Counted from the stretch's first letter, positions 1 through 8,700 are shown. The stretch is DNA of 17,178 nt from JBAXQQ01 sp037131695 (GCA_964638715.1 CAZWZF010000078.1:1-17178), one strand, 5' to 3'. A program made the numbers and translations. The notes: generated by a model not told the origin, from the sequence alone.

Positions 1-999
1 GACATTGCGGAAGTTCTTTGCCAGATTTCCCATTTCCATAACGTATGGATATCCCATGTGGAAAATATCGAATTTTACGTTGCGGTATTCCAGGAAAAGG
101 TTCGTCAGCAACGTTGGATTTGAATCGTAAATAACATTGCCAAAGCCTTCTTGCAGACCGGTATGAATCTGATAAACCAGCTTGTTGTCATCAGCAACTT
201 TACAGACAAAATGCATCATCCAGTCCGCCAGCACTTTTGCCACTTTGATTGGCGGCCGCCATTCCGGCAGATTGTTATCCTGAAATAGCTCGTTGAAAGC
301 ATTTTCCGCTTCGGAATAGGTGACTTTTTCGTAGTGCAGACTGCGGCTATAGGCAAGTCCGCTCTTAAGGCAGACCACCCTGGTTTTCCCATTCAGATTT
401 TTTTCGATATGCTTTCGGGTGACTTCCATCCAATCGGCGAGGGTATGAACCGTCATACCAACTGCCGCTGCCATTATACGTATCTGATTATTATGGGTCG
501 GACAGACAAAATCATCCGTTCGCATGGTGAATACAAAAGGGTCGTCTGTCTCTTTATATGGTATCGCCATTGAGTCGCGTATTGACAGTGAAATGCCGGA
601 TTTTTCTTTTAACACTAACTTGTAATGCCCGCCGCGTTCGCGTGATGCTATAAACAATTGGTTGAGTTCTTCAATGGTTTGGGCATTTATGGCGTTAATG
701 CCGTAAATATCACGGGCGGCAAGAGCCAGCGAACGTCCGTAGCCGGTATCTTCGGCGGCGTGCCAATATGGTTCGACAATCTTCCAGCGGCTTTTCAAGT
801 CTCGTTTGCTGTCCCGTACCGTAACCAAGTCATCATCGGACAAACCAGCCGACACCAGGTCGCATACGAAATAATGTATCAACCATTCTTCAAGAACGTC
901 CATAGTCATCGAACGTTCCGACTCAAACGGCAGATGCTCGTGGGTATCAATGATTTTTAATGATTGAATGTGGTCAAACAGGTGGTTGTAGGTGTTCAT
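1..999 (-). CDS. Amidohydrolase-family TIM-barrel protein, C-terminus cut by window edge
   Basis: The first 333 residues of an open frame that runs off the left edge without a stop. Residues 17-24 read IDTHEHLP, the HxH metal-binding motif of the amidohydrolase superfamily (H20, H22). Later candidates for the metal site are K212 in VVCLKSG, H279 in YQIHTGLQEG and H314 in FHMGYPY, in the order expected along a TIM barrel; the last catalytic aspartate would lie beyond the edge. No signal peptide is seen, so it is probably cytoplasmic. The start at 999 follows an AAGGGAG ribosome site (1004-1010) at 4-nt spacing, with a promoter at 1036-1072. The family includes uronate isomerase-like and aminocarboxymuconate decarboxylase-like enzymes; the substrate cannot be told. 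Adjacency to a glycosidase hints at sugar or sugar-acid breakdown, which is inference. Open frames on the opposite strand here (334-1194) look like shadows. Confidence 0.85.
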   Translation of the reverse strand, partial: MNTYNHLFDHIQSLKIIDTHEHLPFESERSMTMDVLEEWLIHYFVCDLVSAGLSDDDLVTVRDSKRDLKSRWKIVEPYWHAAEDTGYGRSLALAARDIYGINAINAQTIEELNQLFIASRERGGHYKLVLKEKSGISLSIRDSMAIPYKETDDPFVFTMRTDDFVCPTHNNQIRIMAAAVGMTVHTLADWMEVTRKHIEKNLNGKTRVVCLKSGLAYSRSLHYEKVTYSEAENAFNELFQDNNLPEWRPPIKVAKVLADWMMHFVCKVADDNKLVYQIHTGLQEGFGNVIYDSNPTLLTNLFLEYRNVKFDIFHMGYPYVMEMGNLAKNFRNV

Positions 1000-1035
1000 G
1001 GTTCTCCCTTAGTAGCTATGAAATGTTGCATTTTA

Positions 1036-1072
1036 TGTTATCAGAATATGTTATTAGAACACAGAATGTCAA
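1036..1072 (-). promoter_or_regulatory. Promoter with tandem 13-bp repeats upstream of the amidohydrolase gene
   Basis: On the plus strand, TGTTATCAGAATA (1036-1048) is followed directly by TGTTATTAGAACA (1049-1061), a 13-bp direct repeat. Next comes TGTCAA (1067-1072), which reads TTGACA (-35 box) on the minus strand. The repeats lie where the spacer and -10 would be, so a protein bound there should compete with RNA polymerase. The -10 itself is unclear (TATTCT at 18-nt spacing is the best candidate). The same arrangement recurs at 17023-17059. Confidence 0.6.
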
Positions 1073-1218
1073 AAGAGTTATGTGTGTATGGTTGTAGACT
1101 TTATGATTTATTCATAAGTATTAATTTTCTTTTCAAAAAAGTTATCAAAAATATAATATTTAATATAATTGAAAATTTAAAAATCTTCTTTTAAAATACA
1201 TGTTTATCTGGAAATCTG

Positions 1219-1248
1219 TTGATATGCAAGTAAGGTTAAATGTATAAT
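1219..1248 (+). promoter_or_regulatory. Sigma70-type promoter for the GH32/43-like gene
   Basis: TTGATA at 1219-1224 (one mismatch to the -35 consensus), an 18-nt spacer, then a perfect TATAAT at 1243-1248. Transcription would start near 1255 and leave a leader of about 125 nt before the start codon at 1381. The leader contains a small AT-rich hairpin (1302-1308 with 1314-1320). No known riboswitch was recognised. Confidence 0.6.
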
Positions 1249-1380
1249 ATTCTCCATAAATAACAGTCTCAGTGTGGAACATGGTCGCAGCCCGGCTCCC
1301 TCAAAAATGCATTATTTTTGCAAGTTTATCCGGGTCGTCAAAAATAACAAGACTTTAATAAAGGTTAATCGGTACAAAAT

Positions 1381-2826
1381 ATGATTTATAAACCATTATC
1401 TGGTGCCATGTGGGATCCATCGGTTTTTTATGATGATGGAGTGTATTATGCGATTATGATGTATAACCCGAATGGCAGCAATACTAACCCCAGTTTGTTT
1501 ACCCCTTGTCCAGACGGGTTGGCGGCCAGTTGCGGGTTGATAGCCGTTTCTGATGACGGCATTCATTGGCGAGATGGTTGGACAGTAACACAGGAGCCTT
1601 TTTTTGCAGATGGCGGCCGTTATTTTAAGGCATTCATCGCGAAGATTGGGGATAGATTTATCATGGATCACGGCGTGCAACAGGCGAATGGACGGCAGGA
1701 TATTTTGCGTTTTTATGAATCAAAAAATCTTCACGATTGGTCGCCGCTGTTCAATAGCAATCCTGACCCGCGCTGGTATGAACCATCAGGACGCTGGGAC
1801 CACATGTATATGCTGCCGAAAAATGAAAATGATGCATCTGCCGGCTACTGGGGTTATCCGGTGGCGACAACCAAGCCAGTGCTTCCCCGCGCAATGGGTA
1901 TGATGGAATCAGTCGATGGTCGTGATTGGACAATATTACCACCGCCGGAAGTACAATGGGATGATGTGCCAGCATTAGACCTGGAGATTGGCGGGTGTGA
2001 ACGAATGGGTGATAAATATGTCATCATCGGCGGACAACTGCATTATTTAAGTACTGGATATTCAATGTATACCCTTATTAGTGACAACCCGTGCGGGCCA
2101 TTTCGACCAGATACCGAGGCATTTCGACTTTGTGGTACATCTACTACTGCAGGTGGATGGGGAGTTTCTTTTTTGGCAGCCTGGTGTCGCGGTAAAAATG
2201 GCGAAAAACTGATATCAAATTATATCTCTGTACCATCCGGAACATGGATGCTGCCGTTGCGAAAAGCGGTTTTCGAAGATGGTCATCTGCGTCTTGGGTG
2301 GTGGCAGGAAAACGAAAAACTCAAAGGAATGATTATTGAACCTATAATAAAGGACCTAACTATTGGAGCAGAAATTGAAAAATCTCATATTATCGAATGG
2401 CTGCCATGCGAGTTCGACCTTTGCAAAGGAGTAATTATCGAAGGAACTATTTGTGCCCATTCTAATGGTATTAAGTCAGCAGCAGGTTTTGCATTTTCAG
2501 AGAATAACGAAGGTGTCATGGAAATTAGATTGGGAATCAATGTAGCGGATGAATGCGAAACACATATAGGCCGGTGGAATGTTGTGACCGGATTCAGCAG
2601 CGAAGACGTTACCGGAAAAGGGTGTGCAACTGTCATGGGGATAACAAATGATGCCACCCACCATTTTCGCTTGTTGGTGCGGCATGATGTTTTCGAGTTA
2701 TATATTGACAATATGCTGGTGCAGACTTACGTATATCGTCCACATGGCGGACGCATCGGACTGGTTGCATGTGAAGCAAATGTCGTATTCAACAAAATAA
2801 TTGCATACGCCATGTCTCTGCAATAA
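1381..2826 (+). CDS. GH32/GH43-like five-bladed beta-propeller glycosidase
   Basis: 481 residues. The N-terminal ~320 residues look like the GH32/GH43/GH68 (furanosidase) propeller. The sequence opens with MWDPSVFYDDGVYY, in which D12 is the likely nucleophile position. RWDHMYMLPK around D140 fits the middle (RDP-type) aspartate, and LEIGGCERMGDKYV (E202 or E207) fits the general acid blade. Residues ~330-481 form a C-terminal beta-sandwich (FELYIDNMLVQTYVY then GGRIGLVA), typical of GH32 C-domains. No signal peptide is visible, so it probably acts in the cytoplasm on imported oligosaccharides; fructoside or arabinoside specificity cannot be read from sequence. The start at 1381 has only a poor ribosome site (AAGG about 16 nt away); the next ATG, at 1408, has none. 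It is convergent with the pilin genes. Confidence 0.75.
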   Translation: MIYKPLSGAMWDPSVFYDDGVYYAIMMYNPNGSNTNPSLFTPCPDGLAASCGLIAVSDDGIHWRDGWTVTQEPFFADGGRYFKAFIAKIGDRFIMDHGVQQANGRQDILRFYESKNLHDWSPLFNSNPDPRWYEPSGRWDHMYMLPKNENDASAGYWGYPVATTKPVLPRAMGMMESVDGRDWTILPPPEVQWDDVPALDLEIGGCERMGDKYVIIGGQLHYLSTGYSMYTLISDNPCGPFRPDTEAFRLCGTSTTAGGWGVSFLAAWCRGKNGEKLISNYISVPSGTWMLPLRKAVFEDGHLRLGWWQENEKLKGMIIEPIIKDLTIGAEIEKSHIIEWLPCEFDLCKGVIIEGTICAHSNGIKSAAGFAFSENNEGVMEIRLGINVADECETHIGRWNVVTGFSSEDVTGKGCATVMGITNDATHHFRLLVRHDVFELYIDNMLVQTYVYRPHGGRIGLVACEANVVFNKIIAYAMSLQ

Positions 2827-2829
2827 TAG

Positions 2830-2864
2830 ATTTGTGGACGACCATTTAATGTTCGTCCACAAAT
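2830..2864. terminator. Bidirectional hairpin between convergent genes
   Basis: A perfect 12-bp inverted repeat (ATTTGTGGACGA at 2830-2841, its complement at 2853-2864) with an 11-nt loop. It lies 3 bp after the glycosidase stop (2826) and 21 bp beyond the end of the pilin-like gene (2886). The T tracts after the stem are weak on both strands, so efficiency is uncertain, but the position fits a shared terminator. Confidence 0.65.
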
Positions 2865-2885
2865 ATTCATTACTGGTATTATCTT

Positions 2886-4037
2886 TTAATCAAAAAGTAT
2901 CCCTGCAATAGTTGTCCAGGTATATGCATCACCATGAGTAATCTGGCATTCAATACGCAATACATGGTTGCCGCGGAATTGGAATTGCGCAACATGCGGT
3001 GCCCCTTCCTGGGAAATAATAACCTGCGCTGCACCATCAGGATTAAACAGATTATAAAGTTTGTATATTGCATCAGGTTCAGAGCTGAAGCGGCCACCTG
3101 AAATAACTGTTACTTTATGCATGCTATTATCTGAGACAGTAATTGGTATCTCAACAAACGATCCGGCTGTGCGACCATTAGTGGTGCCATAATTATCGCC
3201 GCCGGCAGAACCATCGATATTTACACTTACACCGCCATATCCGTTTGAATATCTTCCACCAGGCCAGGTTGATATATCTGAAAATGGTGCTAAAATTTTA
3301 CGGGTTGGTGGAGTAACGATATTGCTGGGTGGATCTATGCTTCGATTCCATGGACATAGATAACCTTTGGTTCCTATGGTTAAATTAGGGATTTTTCCGG
3401 CATAGCCAGCAGGTAAAGTGCAAGATGGTGGATTTGAAGTTATGCTAATAGGAGAACCACCGGTGATGTTTCGGGCTGAACCTAAAACACTGGCATAAGG
3501 TGCGTTTGGCACGTCAGGCAGAGTAAGTAAAGATCGAGTTTCTACATGACCGTCAATAAAACTTGCAATAGATTTATTGCTGTGGCGAGAGTCAATTTGT
3601 GAGGTGCTGTAAAGGACATTCGTACCATATGGCAGTGTAAGTCCCGGTGCAACCACATCAACAGAAAAACCATCAACAGTCATAAACGCCTTTACAGGGT
3701 CAGAAACCTCACCTAATGAAGTACTTGACAAATAACCATCATATATATAACCATTTGGGATTTTTTTCCCAAGAGTCGGGCAAATTAATACACCAGAATC
3801 CACTTTAATTCCTGTCCAAACAGCATCATTCGCGGGTAATGTTTCTTCATGATCCTGTGCATACATTAGTATAGATGCTGAAATTTGACGTTGATTGCTG
3901 GTGCAGGTAGATTGCATGGCTTTTTCACGCGCACGAGCAAATACAGGAAACAGAATTGCGGCTAAAATGGCAATAATGGCAATCACGACCAGCAACTCTA
4001 TAAGGGTAAACCCTTTTGATAAATTTATTTTACGCAT
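2886..4037 (-). CDS. Prepilin-like protein with H-x9-DG motif and extra C-terminal domain
   Basis: 383 residues. Residues 9-33 carry a type IV/II prepilin leader: SKG|FTLIELL with the glutamate at +5, then a hydrophobic helix and ILFPVFARAREKA. The pilin-like core ends at the H-x9-DG motif (H152, D162-G163) typical of DUF1559-type prepilins. From about residue 218 a second domain follows: GTKGYLCP (222-229), APFSD (250-254), NG (287-288), HKVTVISGGRF (307-317), QFQF (351-354) and a terminal ILFD. The same landmarks occur in the upstream pilin and in the 1671-residue protein. A clear AAGGAG (4045-4050) at 7-nt spacing supports the start. It lies 40 bp behind the upstream pilin gene, so the two are probably one operon. 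Expected product: cell-surface pseudopilin or minor pilin processed by a prepilin peptidase not in this window. Confidence 0.85.
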   Translation of the reverse strand: MRKINLSKGFTLIELLVVIAIIAILAAILFPVFARAREKAMQSTCTSNQRQISASILMYAQDHEETLPANDAVWTGIKVDSGVLICPTLGKKIPNGYIYDGYLSSTSLGEVSDPVKAFMTVDGFSVDVVAPGLTLPYGTNVLYSTSQIDSRHSNKSIASFIDGHVETRSLLTLPDVPNAPYASVLGSARNITGGSPISITSNPPSCTLPAGYAGKIPNLTIGTKGYLCPWNRSIDPPSNIVTPPTRKILAPFSDISTWPGGRYSNGYGGVSVNIDGSAGGDNYGTTNGRTAGSFVEIPITVSDNSMHKVTVISGGRFSSEPDAIYKLYNLFNPDGAAQVIISQEGAPHVAQFQFRGNHVLRIECQITHGDAYTWTTIAGILFD

Positions 4038-4077
4038 TTAAGTTCTCCTTTAAATCTTAAATATAAGCAGATAATGC

Positions 4078-5214
4078 TTAATCGAAAAAGACACCACCTA
4101 TACCAGTTTTTGTATACCATTCAATCCACGAAAGTGTTTCAATTTTAATTTTTGCTTTAAATTTAAATGAAAATTGAAACGCGTAAGGCGATGTTCCAGA
4201 ACCACCCCAATCTTTGGAAATGCTGACTTCACGTCCATTACTGGAGTTTGTATCTGATGTTATTGTGATACGAGATGGTGGTTGATCACCAAAGCGCGCG
4301 CCAGTAATAATCGTTAAAGTGTGAGTAGCAAAATCTTTTGCCTCTACTGGAAATGTTATTGTTTCACCTGCTCCGGTTCCATTTACTGCACCAAAATTTC
4401 CACCAGTTTGATAGTTTATGCCATCGGTACTTAATTGCAAATTTCCGCCGTAATATCCACCACCATCTTTAAAATATTCAGTACTATAATAATCAACAAA
4501 AGGTGCTTTAACCAGTCTGGTTGGGGGATCAGGGGTAGTTCGAGGTGGAGTAACACTACTCCAAAAAGGTAGCAGGTAACCTTTTGTTCCAACAAATTTC
4601 ACCGGAATATTAACCCAACTGCTGGGAATTGATACTCCGACCTTGCCATAAGCTGGATTTGAATTGATACGTAAGTAGTCATTCGCTGGGTTTCGCGATC
4701 CCAACAAACCGTAATTATAAAACTGTTCCTGCGAGGTAATTAAAGCATGACCATCAGCATAGGAACTGATAAATTTACCACTGTGCCGATAATCGACATT
4801 TGCTGCATTAACTAACAGATTTGGTGATGCACCGGTTAATCCGGTTACTTCTAATCCGTCAGCAGTAAGAATTGCAGTCGTAGGATCATTAATATCTCCC
4901 TGAGATACATCTGACAATGAAGAGTTGAAAAAATAAGCATTAGGAACAGTTTTTCCTTTAGTTGGACAAATCAGGATACCTGGATCAATACTCAAATCTT
5001 TCCAGATAGTCGCTGATGATGGCAACGAAGAGTTGTGATCCTGCGCCCACATCTGAATTGATGCGGCGATTTGCCGTTGATTAGCAAGGCAGGTAGTTTG
5101 TCGTGCTTTTTCACGGGCACGACCAAAGACTGGGAACAGAATGGCGGCGAGGATAGCAATAATGGCTATCACGACCAGCAATTCAATGAGAGTAAAACCT
5201 TTTTTAGCTGACAT
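4078..5214 (-). CDS. Prepilin-like protein with H-x9-DG motif and extra C-terminal domain (paralogue)
   Basis: 378 residues from the chosen ATG at 5214, which has a GGAGG (5220-5224) at 5-nt spacing; the ATG at 5226 overlaps that ribosome site and is less likely. Prepilin leader AKKG|FTLIELL, then ILFPVFGRAREKARQ. H-x9-DG is at H144 to D154-G155. The C-terminal domain begins near residue 204, with GTKGYLLP (209-216), APFVD (237-241), NG (278-279), HTLTIITGARF (298-308), QFSF (347-350) and terminal VFFD. Its N-terminus closely matches the downstream pilin, and both also share an LGSxRN...SNP linker, so this is a tandem duplication with a more diverged C-terminal half. The coding sequence looks AT-richer than the giant genes to the right. 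First gene of the likely two-gene operon. Confidence 0.85.
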   Translation of the reverse strand: MSAKKGFTLIELLVVIAIIAILAAILFPVFGRAREKARQTTCLANQRQIAASIQMWAQDHNSSLPSSATIWKDLSIDPGILICPTKGKTVPNAYFFNSSLSDVSQGDINDPTTAILTADGLEVTGLTGASPNLLVNAANVDYRHSGKFISSYADGHALITSQEQFYNYGLLGSRNPANDYLRINSNPAYGKVGVSIPSSWVNIPVKFVGTKGYLLPFWSSVTPPRTTPDPPTRLVKAPFVDYYSTEYFKDGGGYYGGNLQLSTDGINYQTGGNFGAVNGTGAGETITFPVEAKDFATHTLTIITGARFGDQPPSRITITSDTNSSNGREVSISKDWGGSGTSPYAFQFSFKFKAKIKIETLSWIEWYTKTGIGGVFFD

Positions 5215-5267
5215 AAAAACCTCCATAAAATAATAGGATCTAATTTTAGTTTTACCGGTTAAATGTT

Positions 5268-5296
5268 GTTATACCACAATTATTTATGTTAATCAA
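5268..5296 (-). promoter_or_regulatory. Promoter for the pilin operon
   Basis: Read on the minus strand: TTGATT (5291-5296), a 17-nt spacer and TATAAC (5268-5273), about 53 nt before the start codon at 5214. Good spacing and a five-of-six -10 box. No operator-like repeat was seen. Confidence 0.5.
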
Positions 5297-5402
5297 TAGT
5301 TACAAAATGAAATTTTAAAATCTTAAAAAATATCAGGCTAATACAAATAGACTAATTCTATAAAATTGACAGTGGTCGATATATTACATCAATATAATGT
5401 AG

Positions 5403-5567
5403 TGGTGCAGATTAGTTCCGGACGGCAGTAACGCTAATGACAAAGATCTATATGACCAGATTTTGTCATCGATTCCGGAGGATGCTGACTTGAAGCATGC
5501 AGTACTTTTGATATTGCAAAAATATGAGAAACTACTTTTTGTGGAACGCTGGAGAGATACTATCTAA
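5403..5567 (+). pseudogene. Short remnant of an unidentified coding sequence
   Basis: A 54-codon open stretch, closed upstream by TAG (5400-5402) and lacking an ATG, that reads like the helical C-terminus of a real protein (DKDLYDQILSSIPEDADLK then VLLILQKYEKLLFVERW). The stop codon at 5565 lies inside the left arm of the inverted-repeat element at 5556-5680, so the frame may have been truncated by it. A 10-bp inverted pair (5373-5382 and 5580-5589, TGGTCGATAT) also brackets it. Family not recognised; it could be chance. Confidence 0.3.
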
Positions 5568-5680
5568 AAATAGAAATTAATATCGACCAAAATTTTTGTT
5601 TCATTAGGATGCCTTAAATTAAACAAACCAAGGTTGTAACACATGGAAAGTGCCAGGTGTTTATATTTTTAGATAGTATC
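5556..5680. mobile_element. 125-bp element with perfect 17-bp terminal inverted repeats (MITE-like)
   Basis: GATACTATCTAAAAATA at 5556-5572 is matched by its exact reverse complement at 5664-5680. The 91-bp centre is AT-rich and has no coding frame. Size and ends fit a miniature inverted-repeat element; no clear target-site duplication is seen next to it. A large RNA hairpin is the alternative. It lies about 50 bp beyond the stop of the 1671-residue gene (5729), so it could also act as an RNA 3' end for that gene. Confidence 0.45.
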
Positions 5681-5728
5681 GGGATAAGTTCTCTATGGGT
5701 CTGGTTTTATAGAGTCTCTTTCACTGAT

Positions 5729-8700
5729 TTAATCAAGGAATACTGCTGAAAAGTTTGCAAGACAGTATGGGTCAGGAAAGACTTCTGTTTGTGTTACTGT
5801 TACATCTACTCCAGAGATAAAGTCGAACTGCACAGCTCCGCGATCGGTGACACCCTGACTGCTGGCAGCCTCAGCCAATAACCAGGTGCGGTCAGTTGCA
5901 GGATCATGGACGGTGTAGCGCATTGCTGCACCGTCGGAAAAACGCATCGTCCTCAGAATAGTCAGGTGATGCACTCCATGGTCTGTTCCTGTACGAAAAG
6001 TTAGTGTGCCTTTTGAGCCAATATAATTCCCATTCACTACAGCATTAGTGCCGGTTCCCGTAACTTTATCAATGGTAAAGTTTGGGGATGAGTACCCAGT
6101 GTTGACGAAAGGATTAACTGTGAAGGTATCAGTGAATGGCGCACAAACTTTGCGTACCATTCCTTTATTATTCCAATTGGGAATGATATATCCATGTTTG
6201 CCCACAGCAGTCTCCACTATTGTTCCTATCCCTCCAAGTCCAAGCGTGGTCACTGGCTGGCCGGCGGCGGCATCAGCGCATTTTGTGGAATCGATTTCTA
6301 CGTTATTTATGCTTGAACGGGTAACCTGCGATACGCCGCGGACGCGGTAGGCATCGGTCCAGAGACTGGCACCTTTCACCGTGATGACTATCAGTTCCTG
6401 GGTATCGCTGCGCAGCGTGACGGCAGCAGTACTGCCCGGAATGAAGGTTTTATCAGCGGTGATAAACACCGTCCAGACTGCACCCTGACCTTTTCGAGTA
6501 GTAACTGATAACCCGGGTATTTGAGTATCAAGAGTAAGAGTTTTGGCGGCACTGGCAATATTAACCGCAATGCCGGTTCCCGTGCGAACAGGAATTTCGA
6601 ATGGCTTGGCGGGATACGGCGTAATTTGCTCATAGGAAGCAAAATTGACAAAGCCGTTAGCAGCTTTCACCGGTCCATACCATTGCCCTTCTCCATCAGC
6701 AGTAATCGCCGCCAGCCAGTAATACCAATCACCTTCATCGACATAATCATAGTTTGGCGATGTTTTAGAAGTGTTTGACAGCAGTTTTGCGGAAGCAGGA
6801 TCAGGCTGGTTTCCACGGTAGATATGATAATCTGTTGCTCCCAATGCACTCGTCCAACTTATAGTTATGGCGTCATTTGCCATCCCCCATCCAGCAATGT
6901 TCATGTCGGTCGGTTCTAATGTCGTCTGATAGTCTTCTTTCCAGGCATATCGCTGCGCAGGGGCGGTTTCCGACCCAAGATAGACAGCTGCGTTGAACTT
7001 CAACGGTTTATTAGCATTAAAATCCCAACGGATATCAGAATGCGACTTATTTTCATTTCGCATAAATGTCACTGTAGTTTTGCTGCATAGTTCAGGCAGT
7101 ATCGCGAGAGGAATTTCTGCTTCCAGGGAATATCCCTGTTTATCCGGTCGCATCACAACGGCAATATCCGCTCCCGGTATTTCCACCAACCCGTTTTTAA
7201 AGTCAATAGCATCTTTATAAAGATCGCCTTCGTAACTGCCATTGTTATCCAACTTGCGCATACCGGCATCGGCGGGTACTGGAATTGAAGCTGGTTTGCA
7301 CGCGTAGGCTTTGCCGATTAGTTTTCCATCCGGCTGGCGAACCGCCGTCAGAAAAATACGGGTGTCACCTGGCTGTGGTACAGTACGTTTGGTGTTTAAG
7401 CTGCCTGATCCCAGCAGAATCTCAACTCCGTCTGAATGACCAAAGATAACGGCGGGAGTACTTTTTGCTTCGGCGAAAAACGGTGAAGGAGCAAGTACGT
7501 CAGCGAAGACGCACAATACTCCGGCATCCCGGCGCAGGCGAATCTCGGCGATATCCGCGTTATTCCGGGAGATGGTCGCGGCGGACATATTTGCATCCCA
7601 TTCCCAGGGGTAGCCATCAACGGTTTCGTACCAGGTTCCCAACAGGCTGGGCCAGCTTAAATACGGAATCCGCTGGTGTCCCTTCGCGTCAGTGTTATGG
7701 GAAACGACAGAGGTTAGCGTAACCGTCCCGCTACTGCGGGTAATCTCGTTGCCGAATACCCCGGTAATTTCCAACACGCGGATATCCTCGGAATTCGTGA
7801 TAAAGAGCAGACGCTTGCCGGTGGCAGGATCTTTTACAAAAAGATTGGCGGCGACGTTTTCTATGCCAATCGCAGTGCCTTCCCCGCCAATCCCGCAGAC
7901 GTAACCCAGTGATAAGCCATCGCTGGTATATGCCATGGCATTGCTGTCAACTTCTGACGCCAGTAATACCCCGTCAACAGCACCAATCATATTCATCAGC
8001 ATATCGGTGTCGCCGGGTTGCAGATGTTGTGCATCATGATGCCCGACCATCCACTGCACTTGCCCGTCTTTCACTTTCAGAATGCGGTTTTCCGAACAGC
8101 GGTCCCAGAAACCGCGCCCTTGCTGGATGCCGCAATTCGCCGTGTAATACATGGAACCATCATCGCCTTTGGCGAAGAAGGTATCGTAACAGTAAGATGG
8201 CAGGTAATAGGCACTGTCAGCAGTGGGAACCGTTGCTGGCAGATAGGTAGTGTATACGCCATCCTGATAGTGCGGTATGCCATTTGCATCGATGCTCTTC
8301 GGCGTCCATTTCCCGTGCAGGCCATAGAGGGATAAATCGCGGTCTATCCACACCCAACGGTTATCCGGCGGGTTTTTCGTCTCGAATTCATCCTGTTGCA
8401 CCAGTCCGTCATCATTCGCATCCGACCAGTTGGCGTAAGGATTATTCTGCCAGGTATTGCTGCGGATGGCAGCGCATGCCTGCCAGCGGTCGGTTTTCCA
8501 TATCCATAAACCACACCGATACCCACCCGGACGCCAGAAGTAGCGTTTGCCGTTGGTTCCGGTGAAGACTATCCCGCGGCCATACCCGGCACTGTCCGCC
8601 ATCGGTCCGCCTTCGCCATTCATCAAATCAGGTTTCGCGGTGTGGTCCTTGCCATTCTGACTCATATAGTAAATGGCATCAACCTTGCAACCATCAATTG

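Larger units (their letters stand above)
1000..1380. other. Divergent intergenic region
   Basis: About 380 bp between two divergently transcribed genes. It holds the minus-strand promoter with tandem repeats (1036-1072), the plus-strand promoter (1219-1248) and an AT-rich centre (about 1085-1200) without convincing coding frames. The rest is the plus-strand leader. Confidence 0.6.
5227..5728. other. Intergenic region between pilin operon and giant secreted-protein gene
   Basis: About 500 bp containing the pilin promoter (5268-5296), a short coding remnant (5403-5567) and the 17-bp inverted-repeat element (5556-5680). The remainder, 5681-5728, shows nothing distinctive; the weak CTCTAT/ATAGAG pair near 5690-5720 is too short to call a terminator. 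Confidence 0.5.

Noticed and set aside
334..1194. Three consecutive plus-strand open frames (79, 100 and 76 codons)
   Set aside because: The first two lie antisense to the amidohydrolase frame, which carries clear catalytic motifs; the third overlaps its start and the AT-rich promoter region.
1325..1378. Minus-strand fragment reading VIFDDPDKLAKIMHF before a stop
   Set aside because: Resembles the end of some transposases but is only about 16 codons and lies in the glycosidase leader; too short to support a call.
1255..1380. Riboswitch in the glycosidase leader
   Set aside because: There is a small AT-rich hairpin and a possible CCCGG/CCGGG pairing, but no conserved riboswitch core was recognised.
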